Source of the DNA: Triops longicaudatus
Lineage: Eukaryota > Arthropoda > Branchiopoda > Notostraca > Triopsidae
Assembly: GCA_022885665.1 (NCBI GenBank)
Contig: JAGQDJ010000016.1
Location: 672,626 to 736,625 of the forward strand
Reading direction: 5' to 3'
DNA length: 64,000 nucleotides
Shown here: piece after piece, positions 47,708-60,834 of the stretch
Layout: every line of letters begins with the position of its first letter
How positions within the stretch are numbered: position 1 is the stretch's first letter
Notes under the pieces: model-generated
Told to the model about the DNA's origin: nothing
What the model saw: only the letters and a program-made list of their open reading frames with translations
Database searches by the model: none
Translations under genes and position numbers: made by a program

Positions 47708-50700
47708 ATGGATGGTTATGGCAAACTCAAAATCGGGGCAAATGTCGACATCCAACGAACTGACGGTGGGTATTTTAATTTGAAAAATATATGACTCGCA
47801 TTGAAGGTTATGGTTCCTTGCTTGGGTGGCATATGTGGATTGTTTCGTTCCACATGACTTTTTTTCCCTACCTTTTCACAACAACGAAACGTTGCTCGAT
47901 TCCCCGTAAAAATCCTTTTCCTTCTGTTCCTTTTTTGTTTATTTTTTCTTTTTTATTTTAGTTGCTTCAGTTCCAAAGCCAATTTTCTTTTGTGATCTGA
48001 ACCTGTTATGGAATCGGCTTTTCCATGTCTATATTTGGCACTTTCAAGGCTAAAGTTTGAGAATTCTTTCAGCATAAATCAGAGCCTTCATTTACCCCTA
48101 GTTTCTGTGTCATTTTTTGGTCATTTTTTGGGGACTAAAGACAAGTCAATTAGTTTAACTCGTGTTAATTCAGTTAATTAATTTATTTATCGCTGATAGG
48201 GCGGATCCATCCAGCTGTTGTTTCTGGTATAAATCGGGAGAGCCAGAGCGTTACCGTGGAATGGTTCGAAAAGGGTGAAACCAAAGGAAAAGAGGTAATA
48301 CGAAAGATTCCTGGCGCTTTTATTACTCATGCCAGCAGAAAATCGCTATTAAGTTTCTGAAAATGGTATTCATGTTTCATTTGTAGATCGAACTGCAAGC
48401 TATTTTGGATTTGAACCCAGACATTGCCCCAGATATTAGTCCACCAGAAATTATCCGGAGTTTGCCGTCAAAAACTAAGGTATAATTCATTTAAAATGTA
48501 CTGAAAGTTGAGCGAATTTTTAATACTTTTACAGGATTATTTTTGCTTTCGCAAGAATTTGCAAAATTTTTGTATCGTTTGAAAGAGTTTTACATGGATT
48601 TTTAGAAAATGATAATATTTTTTGTGAGAGACTCAACAATTACAACCATAACTTTTCAACAATAATTTACGTTGAAATGAAGCGAAAACTTTTTATGAGT
48701 TTTTACGAGATTTACAAATCTTTTACAAGATGTTCGAAAGATTTTTAAGTTTTTTTTTCACGATTTTGAAAGATTTTGAAAGACCGATGGGATATTTAAA
48801 GATTTTTATTAAATTGGTAAAGATTTTGGAAGATCGTGGAAGATATTCACGAATTTTTTTCTAAGATTTTCAGGAAAGTTATTAGATATTTTCCTTTACT
48901 TAAAACTTATTCCATTTAATTAACTAAAAAAATAAATGCCATTTAACTAATTACAGTAAACTAAAATATATTATAAATAAATAATTACAGTTAAGTAGCG
49001 TAAAATGCAATATGTTGCTTTGTTGAGCTACTTTTATTTATTTTCTGTTTTAATATCCATCTGTTAATGTTTATGTTTATTTTCGCAGAACGCTTCCAGG
49101 CAATCGATCTCGATAGCTACGTGTAACAAGAACCCGGTGAGCTCGGTACCGACCCGTTCGCGGAACACTTTAGCAGCCGCTTCAGGAATCGCTAATGGCT
49201 CCAGCAGCAACGTCTTTGCCGTACCGGCAGCTCCGGCACCTCGGGCGGCTTTGGTGGACACGCCAGCTGCCAATGTCACCAACGGCGCCAGTCAAGTCAT
49301 TGGCACCGTCACGCGAGCCAGCGCTGCGTTCCAGCTACACCACCAACAGCAACAACAGCAGCAGCAACAGGCCGCAGCGGCCGCTGTAGCAGCTGCTGCT
49401 GCTGCGGAGAAGGAAAAAGGCGCTGCGGCCCGTAGACGGAGCAATGTGGTCAAAAACGTGGAAAAATTGGCGAAAAACCGGGAAGAGCGACGAGCTCGCC
49501 AGGCTGAAATGAAGGAAGAGAAAGAAGCGTTGATGAACGTCGACCCGGGCAATCCTAATTGGGAATTCTTGTCAATGATTAGGTATATTTCTACAAAATG
49601 TTTTAAATAAAAAGCTATGATTTTTTTATTATTTATTTTTCTTTGTTGTTTATTATTTTTATTGTGTTTTTTGTAAATTTCGTGGTTGCAAGAGTCAAAG
49701 AGTGTGTATATTTTTGGTTTTAATTTTGGGATGTATTGTATTGCAGGGAATTTCGAACAACTTTGGAGTACCGGCCCCTACGTGACAACGAGCCCGTGGA
49801 AGATCATCAGATTACTGTCTGCGTTCGAAAGCGACCACTCAACAAGAAAGGTAAAGCAGTGAAGAGCTTTTTTATTCCTTGTTCGGTTACTTTATCTGTG
49901 TTCGTAATCTTGATATTCTTCAGAATTAAGCATAAAACTGAAGTCCTATTCGGTTAATAGCAAACGTAGTATTGCAAAAAATATAATTCACGTAAATTTT
50001 GATTGGAATTCTACAAGTAATGCGTTAGTGAACAGGCTGCAGACGTTTGGTCCGTTGAATCTGATGTGCCTAATTCCCCGAATAGAAATTACACCCAAGG
50101 GGGTTCGTTTTGCTTTGGAGACGAAGTCAAACAAGTTTTAAAGACCATTAGTTTCGTAATTTTATCGGTATTTCGGTTCATGATACGAGGCATCCTGTAA
50201 CTAGAATGTTTTTGAAAAAAAAGAGACATATTAAGGTTAATTTAGTTTAAAATAATTTAAAGGAATAATTAAGTTAATTCAATTCAAATCACTCCTATTT
50301 GCATTATAAAAACTCCATATATGGCTTTTGAAATTATTTAATGTTAATACAGTTTTACACTGTATCGATTTTGAAGTTTGTGTAGTGAATTTTCTTGACC
50401 TCGTTAAGTTTTCAGTTGAACCTTTGTTTCGTGTTTCTTTGAGACTCAGAAGTTTCTACACAATAATAGTTGCCTGTGCTTTTTCTTGTTTTCTTTTCCT
50501 CGTTTAGTTTCTGCTGTATTTCCTTTCTGAACAACAAAGAGTGTAGAAATGCAAAAAACTAAATTTTCCGTTTTTACACGACATCTAGAGCTCACACGGA
50601 AGGAAGTGGATGTGATCACCGTACCCACCAAAGACCGAATTGTTGTTCACGAGCCGAAAAACAAAGTGGATCTGACCAAGTACTTGGAAAACCAGCATTT

Positions 50701-53190
50701 CCGGATTGACTACGCTTTTGACGAGACTTGCAACAACGAAACGGTCTACAAGTAATAATAAATAGTCCAAAATAGCCTAAGGAAACAAAAACAAAATTAC
50801 CCAAAAATAAAAACGCCGAATGTATTTCAAAACATGCAATCAAATATATAAACGTAGAATAATAATACTAAAATAAAATTAAAGAAAATCTGTGTAAATA
50901 AATAATGAAAAAAATATTTATTTATTTATTTAAAAACTTTATTTATTTAAAGAAATAGAAATTTAAAAAAAAAATGAAATAAAAGTGAAAAAGAAACTGG
51001 TTGTATTCTATATTTGGTAGTTTGTATTGTCGGTTTAAAAAAAAAAATATTAAACTATCCAATACAGAATTTCAACGATTTTCCTTTTCCTTTTTTCGTC
51101 TTTTATTTTATAGTATTGGTCTAATTGATTTTCGTCTATTAAATGCAGATACACTGCCAAGCCATTGGTGCAGACCATTTTCGAAGGTGGCATGGCGACG
51201 TGTTTTGCTTACGGCCAGACGGGTAGTGGGAAAACGCACACGATGGGTGGAGACTTCCAAGGCAAAACGCAGGACTGCGCCAAAGGCATTTACGCATTAG
51301 CTGCCAGGGACGTTTTCCGCTTATTCAGCGCGCCTAAGTATCGCAGCCTGGATTTAGTCGTTTCCGCTAGTTTCTTTGAAATTTACTCCGGCAAGGTACA
51401 CAATAACTTGCGTGTTCTTCCTTTTCTTAAAAATATTAATTTACTATGTATTTTATTTCTTGTACATACATATAAATTGAATTTCGTGGATTTCAACTGT
51501 CGACCAGAAACGTTCATATTTTTTCCTTTTCCCAACGCAGGTTTTCGATCTTTTGAACAACAAGAACAAATTGCGCGTCCTGGAAGACGGGAAACAACAA
51601 GTCCAACTGGTCGGGTTGTCTGAAAAGGTGGTGGACAGTGTGGAAGAGGTGTTGAAGCTCATCCAGCACGGTAACAGCGTGCGTACTTCCGGCCAGACAT
51701 CCGCCAACGCCCATTCCTCGCGTTCTCACGCCGTCTTCCAGATCGTGTTACGTTCCCGCATCAACCATCGCGTCCATGGCAAGTTTTCGCTCGTAGATTT
51801 GGCCGGCAACGAGCGTGGCGCCGATACTTCGTCCTCCAACCGCCAGACACGCATGGAAGGCGCAGAAATCAACAAGTCGTTGCTCGCTCTGAAGGAATGT
51901 ATCCGCGCCCTAGGCCGCAAAGGCGCCCATTTGCCCTTCCGGGCGAGTAAACTCACCCAAGTCCTCCGCGATTCGTTCATTGGCGAAAAGTCCAAAACCT
52001 GCATGGTAAAATTAGCTGATTATCTTATTACCATTAATTTGTTGTCTCTTTTCTTCATGTAATTTTCCTATTTTTTACAATTTTCGTCGTTTTTTTATAA
52101 TTCGTTTGATTTTCTAGTTTTCTGTTGTTTTTTTACATTGGCATTATAATGCATCGTAACGATCTGTAACGAATTGTTTAGTAATTAACGTTTTTTTTTA
52201 TAATTTATTATAAACTTATCTGTTTTTGTCATCTATTGAGATTCGCTTATTGTTGTTACTTTCCATAATTTTTCCTAATTTTTAATGTTTTATTTTTCGT
52301 TTAGTGAAATTGTTTTATTCCATTCCATAAAGCTGGTTCTGACAACAGCTAAACAAAACTTACAATATTAAGAGTAAATTTACGACTGAAGAGTAACGCA
52401 AGTTTCTTGATCAATAAGATTTAGGCAAGAAGAAAAGAGATCTTTGATTAATATTGAATCTTTACTGTTTTGTTGCAGATTGCCATGATTAGTCCGGGTA
52501 TGAGTTCGTGCGAGCACTCCTTGAACACATTGCGGTACGCGGATCGAGTGAAGGAGCTCTCTGTGACGGATACGGCCGATAAGGAGCCTAGCGACGACTT
52601 GGCATTGATCGAAGACCAAGACATGGGCTCGGAATCGGATCTGGGCGACGCCGAAGAGCGGGATTTGGCCCAGCTGCGCTCTCTAAACGAAGGCGAGCTA
52701 TCAGCGGACATGTACAATTTCCACGCTGCCGTTTCTCACTTGCAAGAAGAGGAAGAAGAAGTCCTGGATGCCCATAAAGTCTTACTGGAAGATTTTCCTA
52801 AATGGGGCGCCAACCTCAAGTCACTCTACACCATGTCCATGGAAGTTGACTATGACGTCGATGGTAATTTTCATTATAAGTGTTATTATTCTGACGATTT
52901 AGAAAATTTGCATTTAACTACGTGTCCTTATTTTTCTATTTAAATGTCATTTTTATCTTAGCTTCATTCTTAATTTTCTACGTGTTCAGTTTTTAAGTTT
53001 GGAATTTTGTAGTCATTTTGTAATTTCTCTTTGTCTAGCGTACGCGCAACAATTGGAGGACGTTTTGGCCGAATCTGCCGAGTGTATTCTCCAGTTGAAG
53101 AACAAAGTGGCGAATTTCCGAGCTCAGCTCCTTGCCGAGGAAGAATTTAGTCGAAATATTAATCCCGGCAATGGCCGCTTGAACTATTGA
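47708..53190 (+). CDS. KIF2A: Kinesin-13 microtubule depolymerase (KIF2 family)
   Basis: Ten exons (47708-47765, 48200-48294, 48387-48479, 49089-49582, 49747-49850, 50589-50751, 51149-51395, 51541-52005, 52479-52863, 53039-53190) give 751 aa. The N-terminal domain has VTVEWFEKGETKGKE, as in KIF2A/MCAK. A Gln/Ala homopolymer and a basic neck (RRRSNVVKNVEKLAKNREER) come next, then the internal motor from VCVRKRPLNKKE. The KVD loop (NKVDLTKYLENQ) is the kinesin-13 hallmark. The P-loop is GQTGSGKTHT (358-367), switch I NAHSSRSH and switch II LVDLAGNERG. The C-terminal helix YAQQLEDVLAES matches KIF2 tails. These motors remove tubulin from microtubule ends during spindle and neuronal remodelling. 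Introns of 366-738 bp hold nothing further. The symbol within the KIF2A/B/C group is a best guess. Confidence 0.96.
49344..49408 (+). repeat. Coding poly-Gln/poly-Ala tract in KIF2
   Basis: CAA/CAG codons give nine Gln, followed by five Ala, Val and six Ala (GCN codons), just before the basic neck. The mixture of CAG and GCA/GCT phases suggests repeat slippage. The tract is not a normal part of kinesin-13 proteins. Confidence 0.9.
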
Positions 53191-53486
53191 AGAAGAAATG
53201 CTAATTTCGCTGAAACTAGACTTTACTGAAGACATAGCCGAGTTTTTCTTTACGTTTCCTATTCCACCCCTTGTTTCATATTCCCGTCTTGGTTTTCTCT
53301 TTCCCTTCTTATCTCAACCAGAGTTCCTTTGGACTTTGTGTACCAAGTCTTTCGCGTTTAATTGTTTGAAAACCACACCTACCTTGTTACGCGTCAAGAA
53401 TTGTCAAACAAAAGCGCCTACTTCGCATTCCACGGGAACAAGTTGTTTCTTTTTTGAGTAATGGGGATTTATTTTGTGCGGGTAAA

Positions 53487-53492
53487 AATAAA
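53487..53492 (+). terminator. Candidate KIF2 polyadenylation signal
   Basis: AATAAA about 300 bp after the KIF2 stop, followed by a G-rich patch (GGGGCGGG). Confidence 0.5.
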
Positions 53493-54562
53493 AAAGGGGC
53501 GGGTTTCGTGTCAGGTGATTGTGACTCTTTGAGAAAACGTGGAAAAACTGCAGGCTATGCTTTTAACGTGCTTTTGTACACTCTTAATCTCCCTTATGTT
53601 AAGCGGGCTTATCCTCCAATTATCTATGTATGTAAATTAACAGTGTTCGGATGAACTTTAGGTTACATGCTGTTTCACTCTAGGCATTATTATAATTATG
53701 AAAACGAAGCCTCTCATCCCTACTCCCCCTCAGCCGCGAGAAAAATAACTCCCCTTAGTGATCACATTCCTTTTTTTTTCGAATGGAAATTTAGACAAAT
53801 ATAGAGCAGCTTTTCTTCAAAATTTGCATTATTTCCTAATGAATACCACAGATTTATAGCAGTTTTACAGGAAGCACCGAAGAACTACGATAAGCTTTCG
53901 GACGATTGTAACAGCAGTTTTCTAGATCATTAAAAACAAATCGTGAAACGTGACAACACTGCCTTGTTTATTTTGAAGTTCGAGATGTCGGCCTGAAAAA
54001 AATCCAGCACAATCAAAAGGAAAATTATTTTGTCAGTAAATCACGGCAGTAAAACTGAATTAGGTATCTTCTTTTTGGCTCTTATTAGGCCAAAAATTAC
54101 ATAAAATAGCCTGACTGCTAACGATCGTCGTAATTTTTAGTCAGCATTAAGCAATTTCCCGCCATTCGACTGGTCATCGGAAAAGCGCGGGGCATACGTT
54201 TACAAGACACCTACGAAGGCGACTGTTTTTTTTTCATTGTCAGGATTTTGTAAATAAAAATCGAGAAAATTAAATTTTTACATTTGCTTTAATTGTGCTA
54301 ACGGTCTCTTAAACAAATCCGACATCTAGCAACAAACAGCGTCGCCGTGTTTAGTCTCGTAAAATTACGCCATCTAAGCTAAAAAGGGACAGTCACTGGC
54401 ACGCATAAACTTGCTAATTTCGTAATTCCTCCACATTGACATTCAAGTCTTCACTATCTCTGTCGTTGATTTGTGTCAAAGATTACTTATCACTCTTCGC
54501 AAATCGTCACGCAAAACAGGCGAGGAGTATTCGAACACCAAATATGGCGCTTGATCATTTGC

Positions 54563-54573
54563 GAGATGGCGGC
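54563..54573 (+). promoter_or_regulatory. YY1-like element upstream of SARA
   Basis: GAGATGGCGGC matches the YY1 consensus AAGATGGCGGC in ten of eleven positions and in the orientation often found near animal start sites. Related ATGGC words lie at 54544 and 54647. It is 140 bp before the SARA ATG. Confidence 0.4.
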
Positions 54574-54713
54574 ATAAGATATCTGGTCAATAGCAGTTGT
54601 GTCCCAAGCTTAACCCCAACTTGCGGGTCAATAGATAACAGCCAATATGGCTTCAACTGTTTTAGTCAACATGTTTGTTTACCTCCCATACTAGTGGTCG
54701 TTTTAGCCCCAAA

Positions 54714-57700
54714 ATGGAAAAGTTTGCGATAGATCTGGATAAGGTTTTGGATGATTTTGAACTGGAAGAGGGTAACCTGACGTTTTTTAACCGATTTACG
54801 CCCTAATTTAATACACAAAACTGTTTTTTAGACCAAAGAGCGCAGACTAGGCCAACACGGATTGCTTCTCCGCTGAAGGAGATTATGCAAACGCCTCAAC
54901 TTCCAGCTCCAGTCGACCTTAATCTCTACCGTGAAGCCTTATTGACCAAAAGCTCTCACAGAGAACAAGTACTAGCTTGTGCTGAACGGAATCTAAGCGA
55001 AATTCAACCCGACATTCAGCCTTCGAATTCCCGAACGCAGTTAAACGAACAGAATTCAACGCCAGAAACCCAAATTAAACAACCTGAACAGGTTCATATC
55101 GTTCCTGGAAGTGAATCTGACAATGGCAGTGAGGCTAAAGTCACTGAGTCACAAATTCTTGTAAGATCTGTAGAAATTACTACGTAATCTTTTAAAAAAA
55201 TCCACTTTTTAGAAGAGTTCCTTTTACATTGAAACAAATATTCACTTTAATTTCTACTAAATTTGTGTTCCATTAATTCTGACATTGTTTCTTAATTTTT
55301 TTAAGGAATCTCCAGTAAATGAGTCGAAAGAAATGGATTTAGACGTTCCCAAAGAGGAAGAAGGCGACCTCTTGGCGTTAGGTGACGATTTACCGCCTCC
55401 ACAGCCGCCAAAATCGCTTTTAGAGGACGTGATTTCAGTGACACATAAGGATCTGCTCGATTTAGATCCTTGGGACGCCCCTGTTTCAGCTCCTCCTCAA
55501 GAAATAACGCATTTACAACCTATAGAGGCAGTTGTACTTGAAGAACAACATGAAGAAGCCACACCCACTGTTTTAAATCCTCCGCAGACCGAAGGAGAGC
55601 CCATTTTGCTGTCAAAAACCGCCATAACTTTTGATTCCTTGCCCGAAGTGACCGACGACGAGCTTAATTCCTATCTCGAAAGCTTGGAAGAGCCCGAGGC
55701 CACGCCCCTTAGCTTGCCAGTACCCCCAAATGCCGCGCCCCCTGACTATCCCGCGCTCCCTGAGCCTCCTGAACCGATTGACCGTACGGAAGTCGATGAT
55801 TCTATGATACAAGAATCGGTAGATGGAAGAGGAAAGGAGGAGGAATCTATGACTGATCCAGAATCAATTGAAGAATCACAGGATCTCTCTGTTTCCTCGG
55901 ATACAGACAGTTCGGAGAGCTCACAGGGTGAAGCGGACTCGATCCAGCCAGAATCTTTGATTCGAGAAGAGGCGGGATCGACTTTGCCTTCGGAAATGAG
56001 GAATTCAGAAGCGGTGAACGGAGCTATGGTTGTGGAATCAGCGCCAGAGTACTCGGAATCGTCCGTGTCGTCGCAGGACACATCACCTGACCCAGGATCG
56101 GAAGGATCGTTGAGGAGCGAGGTGGAAAGCAACGGATTAGCCGCATCTTTGGAGCCATATAGCAGCTTGAGCGAAGAAGAAAGGATGTTGGGTATATTGA
56201 AGCCCTTTTGGATACCGGATGAAGACGCGTTAGTCTGCATGCAATGCAATACGAAGTTTAACGTGATCAAGCGAAGACATCACTGCAGAGCCTGCGGCAA
56301 AGTAAAATTTTTTATGTATTTTAACTATTTTTATGTAATTTTAGTGATTTTATTTGATTTAAGAATTAAAAACAATTTAACGAATTTTCAATGCCGTTTT
56401 TTGATTTCTTACAGGTTTTGTGCTCGTTGTGCTGCAATATGAAAGCGCCTTTAGAATATTTAGACAAGAAAGAAGGCAGAGTGTGCCAACCTTGTCTTCT
56501 AGTCCTCAACAAAGGTAATTAATTAGAAAATTCCAGAATCGTTTTAAAATAAGTAAATAGAAAAATGTTTTTCTACGATGTAGTATCATCCTATTTTCGG
56601 TCGTATATTGCATCGTTTTGTTTTGTGACTAGTAATAAAAAAATATTTATTTTTTTTTCTTGTTTTTCAAAATCTGTGTCGTTTTCATAACAGTGGAAGC
56701 GTATAAAAAGTACGCGAGCAACCAATTGGAGCCAAATCTTCCAAGTCCGACCCATTCTGGGGGCTCTTCGTCTCCAATGGCAGCTGAACCACAACAGCCA
56801 ATAGGATCGGCAACTACGCGACGAACAGTGAATCCAAATAACCCGGCCGAGTATTGTTCTACTGTTTCGCCCTGGCAGCAAATGGCCGGTGCAGTTTCGC
56901 GTCCCCCGCCTGCTGTTTACGTCCCAGTAGGCGTTCTCAAAAAAGAAGGTAATGGATTCAGCTTTCAGATGCATATTAAGTTTATCAGTTTCTGATCAAA
57001 ACTTTAAAAAAGTTTACTGCGATGGTTTACATTAGTTTACTGCGAGGTTTTTGTCGAAATACTTAAAAAAAATTAAAAGTCTGTTTTAATTTAGAAATGC
57101 AAGAAAAATTATGGCAAATTTGTTCGTTTCCAGAATTCTGGAAAAAGTTATTTGAAATTTTAAGAGTTAATGCGTATTATTTCAGTAATAAGTAGTCATT
57201 TTGCCAAATAAATATTATTAAATGTGTTAAGATGTGAAAGTCAAACTTGACTTGAAATTTTAAAGATACTTTGCTTCGTTTTTAGGAAGTTCCCGGGGAA
57301 GAGAGCCAAAAAACGTGGTGTTTAGTGACGGAATTCGACCAGGAAGAGATTTAACCGATATGGAAGGCTGGGGATCACCGCAAATGAACTCGCCAGTGAA
57401 ACAAACACGTTTGTCAGGTGAAAATTCTTTACCGTGATACTCAATTTTGCCAGGGTTTAAACAACCGCCCTTGTTTTAATTTCCGAACTACCATTAAAAG
57501 CAAGAAAAATGCTAATATATAGTGTATTTTAGATTCATCAAATGGAGCTAATATGGACAGCAGCCAACTGCTGTGTGTGGAAGCGGACGTGCCACCGGTA
57601 TTGGTGCCGTCGCTACAAGCTTTAAGTAACACTTAGTTATAAAATAAAGCTTTGGATTAATGTTTGTGCTCTTTTTAAAGGCCTTAACAGTCATTCTCCA

Positions 57701-60391
57701 CTGAGTGCCGAAGCGTTGACCACAATTCTGAGAGATTCTGACGTTCCTGCTGTGATATTCGTTGTTCTCAAGAATCTACGCGTGTCAGTCAAACTCATTC
57801 AGCGTAAGTTTCTCCAACTTTAGTCTAACTTCTCGTTTAGCGACATTTGTAAACGTATTCTTGCGTTTGTAGTGGATTGCTGCGTGAAGAAATGGTGTTG
57901 GTCGTTTGCCAGCGAAGGTTTACGCTTAGTGGGCCAAGATGAGATTCTTTTGGTCATCGAGCAAGAAGAAGGGGAAGTTTTACCTCCGAAAGATATATTC
58001 CAGTTCTACAAGACGCTATTTGAGGAAGCTGCGCAAGGTAACTAAACAAAAATAATAATAGTTATAAATAAAAAACGAAAAGCAAAATGGAGAAAACCAA
58101 ATAAAGAAAATCCTTTTGCCACTTTCGATTTTAGTGCATTTTTCCAACTTTCTTTCGTTATTCCCTTTCTTATTATTTGTTTTATAGTTTTGTAATACTA
58201 ATATTGAAGTTTTTTTTTTTTTTTTCGTTCGAAACAGGTCATGTGGTAACCAAATTAGGGCATTACTTGATTCCCGGGCCGTTCCTTGGTACGTCAGACT
58301 TGGGCGGTTTCGTCTTCGTGAGACCAAGTTTCCAGTGCCTCCAGAAACTACCCATTCCCCAGCCTCCGTACCTCGTGGGCTTGCTGATCCAACGATGGGA
58401 AACGCCGTGGGCCAAAGTTTTCCCTTTGAGACTGGTTTTGAGACTAGGGGCTGAGTTTCGGTACTATCCCTGCCCTCTTATCAGCGTGCGAAGACGAAGT
58501 CCCGTTTTTGCGGAAGTAGGACACACCATCATTAACCTTTTGGCGGTAATTCGATCTGATTTATAACACTAGCTTTAAGTTTCTCATTGCGAATTTCAAT
58601 AATAAATTTTTTACGATTTTTCAGGATGTAGAGAATGCATAAGATTTTTCTGGAGATTTGCAGTAGAAAGATTTCGAATTTGAATTACTTCTTTATGTTT
58701 TCTTAGCGGATTAAATAGGTTCAATTCGATTTAATTCGAATTAAATAGACATGAATGTTTTTGAATTTTTTTGAACTTTTTCCTCTTTTCATAGGATATG
58801 CGGAACTTCACGTACTGTTTGCCAACCATACCTGGCTTGAGAGTTCACATGGAAAACAAGCAAACGAGCGTGTTGATCCCGCGTAATCGATATGATAAGG
58901 TGTGTCGTGCCTTGGGACAGAGCAACGACCATGTGCTATCCTTTGGTGCCTCGTTTAGCCCTGAGGCGGATTCGCATTTAGTGTGTATGCAACAAGAAGA
59001 CGGAAGTTACCAAACACAAGCGATAAACATTCACAATAAATCCCGCAGTGGTAATAATTTTACATTGTTTGCAATTTTGCCTTTTATTTTGTAGACAACA
59101 CAAAAATTATATATTTTTATACTTGGAATTTATTTTTTACTATTTTATTTCGATTTAATTTTTACTGATTTTTTTTTTGGGGGGGGAGTCTTTAATTTGA
59201 TTTTATGGTGTTCGGTTTAATGATTTTTTTAAAAAAATTCTTAATTTGTGGTGTTAAAACTTAAAAGTTACTTATGGATTGCTTTATTACAGTGATTGGA
59301 GCGAGTTTCATCGTCTTCAATGGAGCACTGAAATCCGCCTCGGGATTAACAGCGACGTCAACCGTGGTGGAAGACGGCATAATGCTCCAATTGTTGCCTG
59401 ATACGTTGGTGGCCTTACGTCAAGCGTTACTCAACATGAAAGACTTTACGATTCCATGCGGCAGAGTCGCCGAAGCAGTCGACGAGACGGTGCATATTGT
59501 CTGGGGACCGGATGATAAAGACGTCAATTCTGAGTAACCTTCGAACACGTTCATTCGTTTTTTTCCAATACGCCAAGTAGAATTGTGTTGAAAAAACATC
59601 CTACTTTCTGTGTGCATATCTCAATCAAGCGCTTTTTATTAAAATAAAAATGTTCTTGTCTTTCCTCATAATTGATATTCGGAATTTTTTTTCCTTTGTG
59701 ACAGCGTAACAAGTCCAATCGATGGGCGGTCCTTAGCGGGGATTATGTCAATTCGAGTGCCTCACAGCAAAGAACATAAAGGAGAAGGAAAATTGGCCTT
59801 AAAATGGACCGAACTTTTCTTAATCCAAGTAAGACCATTTGCATCATTTTCATTTATTTTTATTACGTATATTCAATTTTCGTTATCCGTTCTGATTTAT
59901 TTATTACTTATCTGTTTGTTGTTTAAGGACGAACTATATCGAACTTTTTATTGAGCTGTGTTGTGTTTTATACTTTTTATTTTACTTTCTTTTTATTTAT
60001 TTTTTTATTTGTGTATTTTTTTTGTTAGACAGAAAATGCTGCAGAGTCGCCACGGCGTCCACGGAGGCCAGGAACTTCGGGTGTGGAGACGGTAGACGCC
60101 ATGCGATTGTCGGAGAATCTAGCACGTGCGTCTTGTCAAGCGTTAATGCCTCACGTGCGCAGTTTAGGCGCTTTTCGTGTTATAGCCGTCCGGGTGACGT
60201 TGGACGCCGATACGGTCGAGTACGAGGCGGGTACCGGCGGCCACCGTTTACCACCGGCTTGTATGGGTCACTTGGACTCTGCGTTGGTTCCGTTCTTACA
60301 TAAAGAAGCGGCTGCTGCAGCGAATTCGGGCACGGGTGGTTTGGATAGTCGGATCGTGATTGAAGTCTGGCTACGAATTTATCATCAGTGA
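54714..60391 (+). CDS. Sara: SARA-type FYVE-domain endosomal adaptor (ZFYVE9/16 family)
   Basis: Fourteen exons (54714-54771, 54832-55160, 55306-56301, 56415-56514, 56694-56948, 57286-57417, 57533-57625, 57681-57803, 57873-58037, 58238-58545, 58795-59050, 59293-59533, 59705-59828, 60029-60391) give 1180 aa with all phases closed. It begins MEKFAIDLDKVLDDFE, as in SARA/endofin. A long acidic Ser/Glu/Pro-rich region precedes the FYVE finger at 431-494 (WIPDEDALVCMQC, RRHHCRACGK, CSLCC, GRVCQPC), which binds PI3P on early endosomes. The Smad-binding-like segment follows (PNNPAEYCSTV, PPPAVYVPVGVLKKE), then VVFSDGIRPGRDLTD and the large conserved C-terminal domain ending LDSALVPFLHKE. SARA brings receptor-regulated Smads to TGF-beta/activin receptors and marks endosomes in asymmetric division. 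It is convergent with SLC17. Confidence 0.95.
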
Positions 60392-60834
60392 TTTCATTTA
60401 CATACAAAAATATAGAATTGGGTGTATTCACGAAAGGTTGGGGATACGGTAAAGAAAAAGAACGAAAGTGAAATTTATTGAGCTGCGTTAACGTATACTA
60501 TATAGCTCTAGTTTTCTTTATTTTGATTATTGTCCTACTTTTTTGTCTTTTTATTAGCTCGTTAGTACGAAGGTTCAAAGAGTCTACGTGTTATAATGTA
60601 CAGCAATGGACGCCATATACATAAAAAATTTAGTTGGTTTCGCTTTTCTATTCATTTGTAAAACATGGATGCATAGTATAACGTTTGCTGTAAAACGTAT
60701 TAAGTACACGTTAACAAAACGGTTCACGCGAAACGGCTCTTAAGCTAGTTGCATGGCAGCGGGCAATAATGGAATATTTATTTCCAGAATTGGTCAATTG
60801 CACGGAGTTTGCAGGTATGCGTTCTTCACCACAA
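60392..60834. other. Convergent region between SARA and SLC17 3' ends
   Basis: A 443-bp region that must contain both 3' UTRs. The SLC17 polyadenylation signal is visible; no canonical plus-strand AATAAA for SARA is seen. No coding potential. Confidence 0.6.
60777..60782 (-). terminator. Polyadenylation signal of SLC17 gene
   Basis: AATAAA on the minus strand, 53 bp past the stop codon. Confidence 0.6.

Larger units (their letters stand above)
53191..54713 (+). other. Intergenic region KIF2 to SARA
   Basis: It contains the KIF2 3' UTR, with AATAAA at 53487-53492, then AT-rich DNA without supported exons. The last 300 bp are likely the SARA promoter, with repeated ATGGC words. No other gene is seen. 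Confidence 0.6.
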
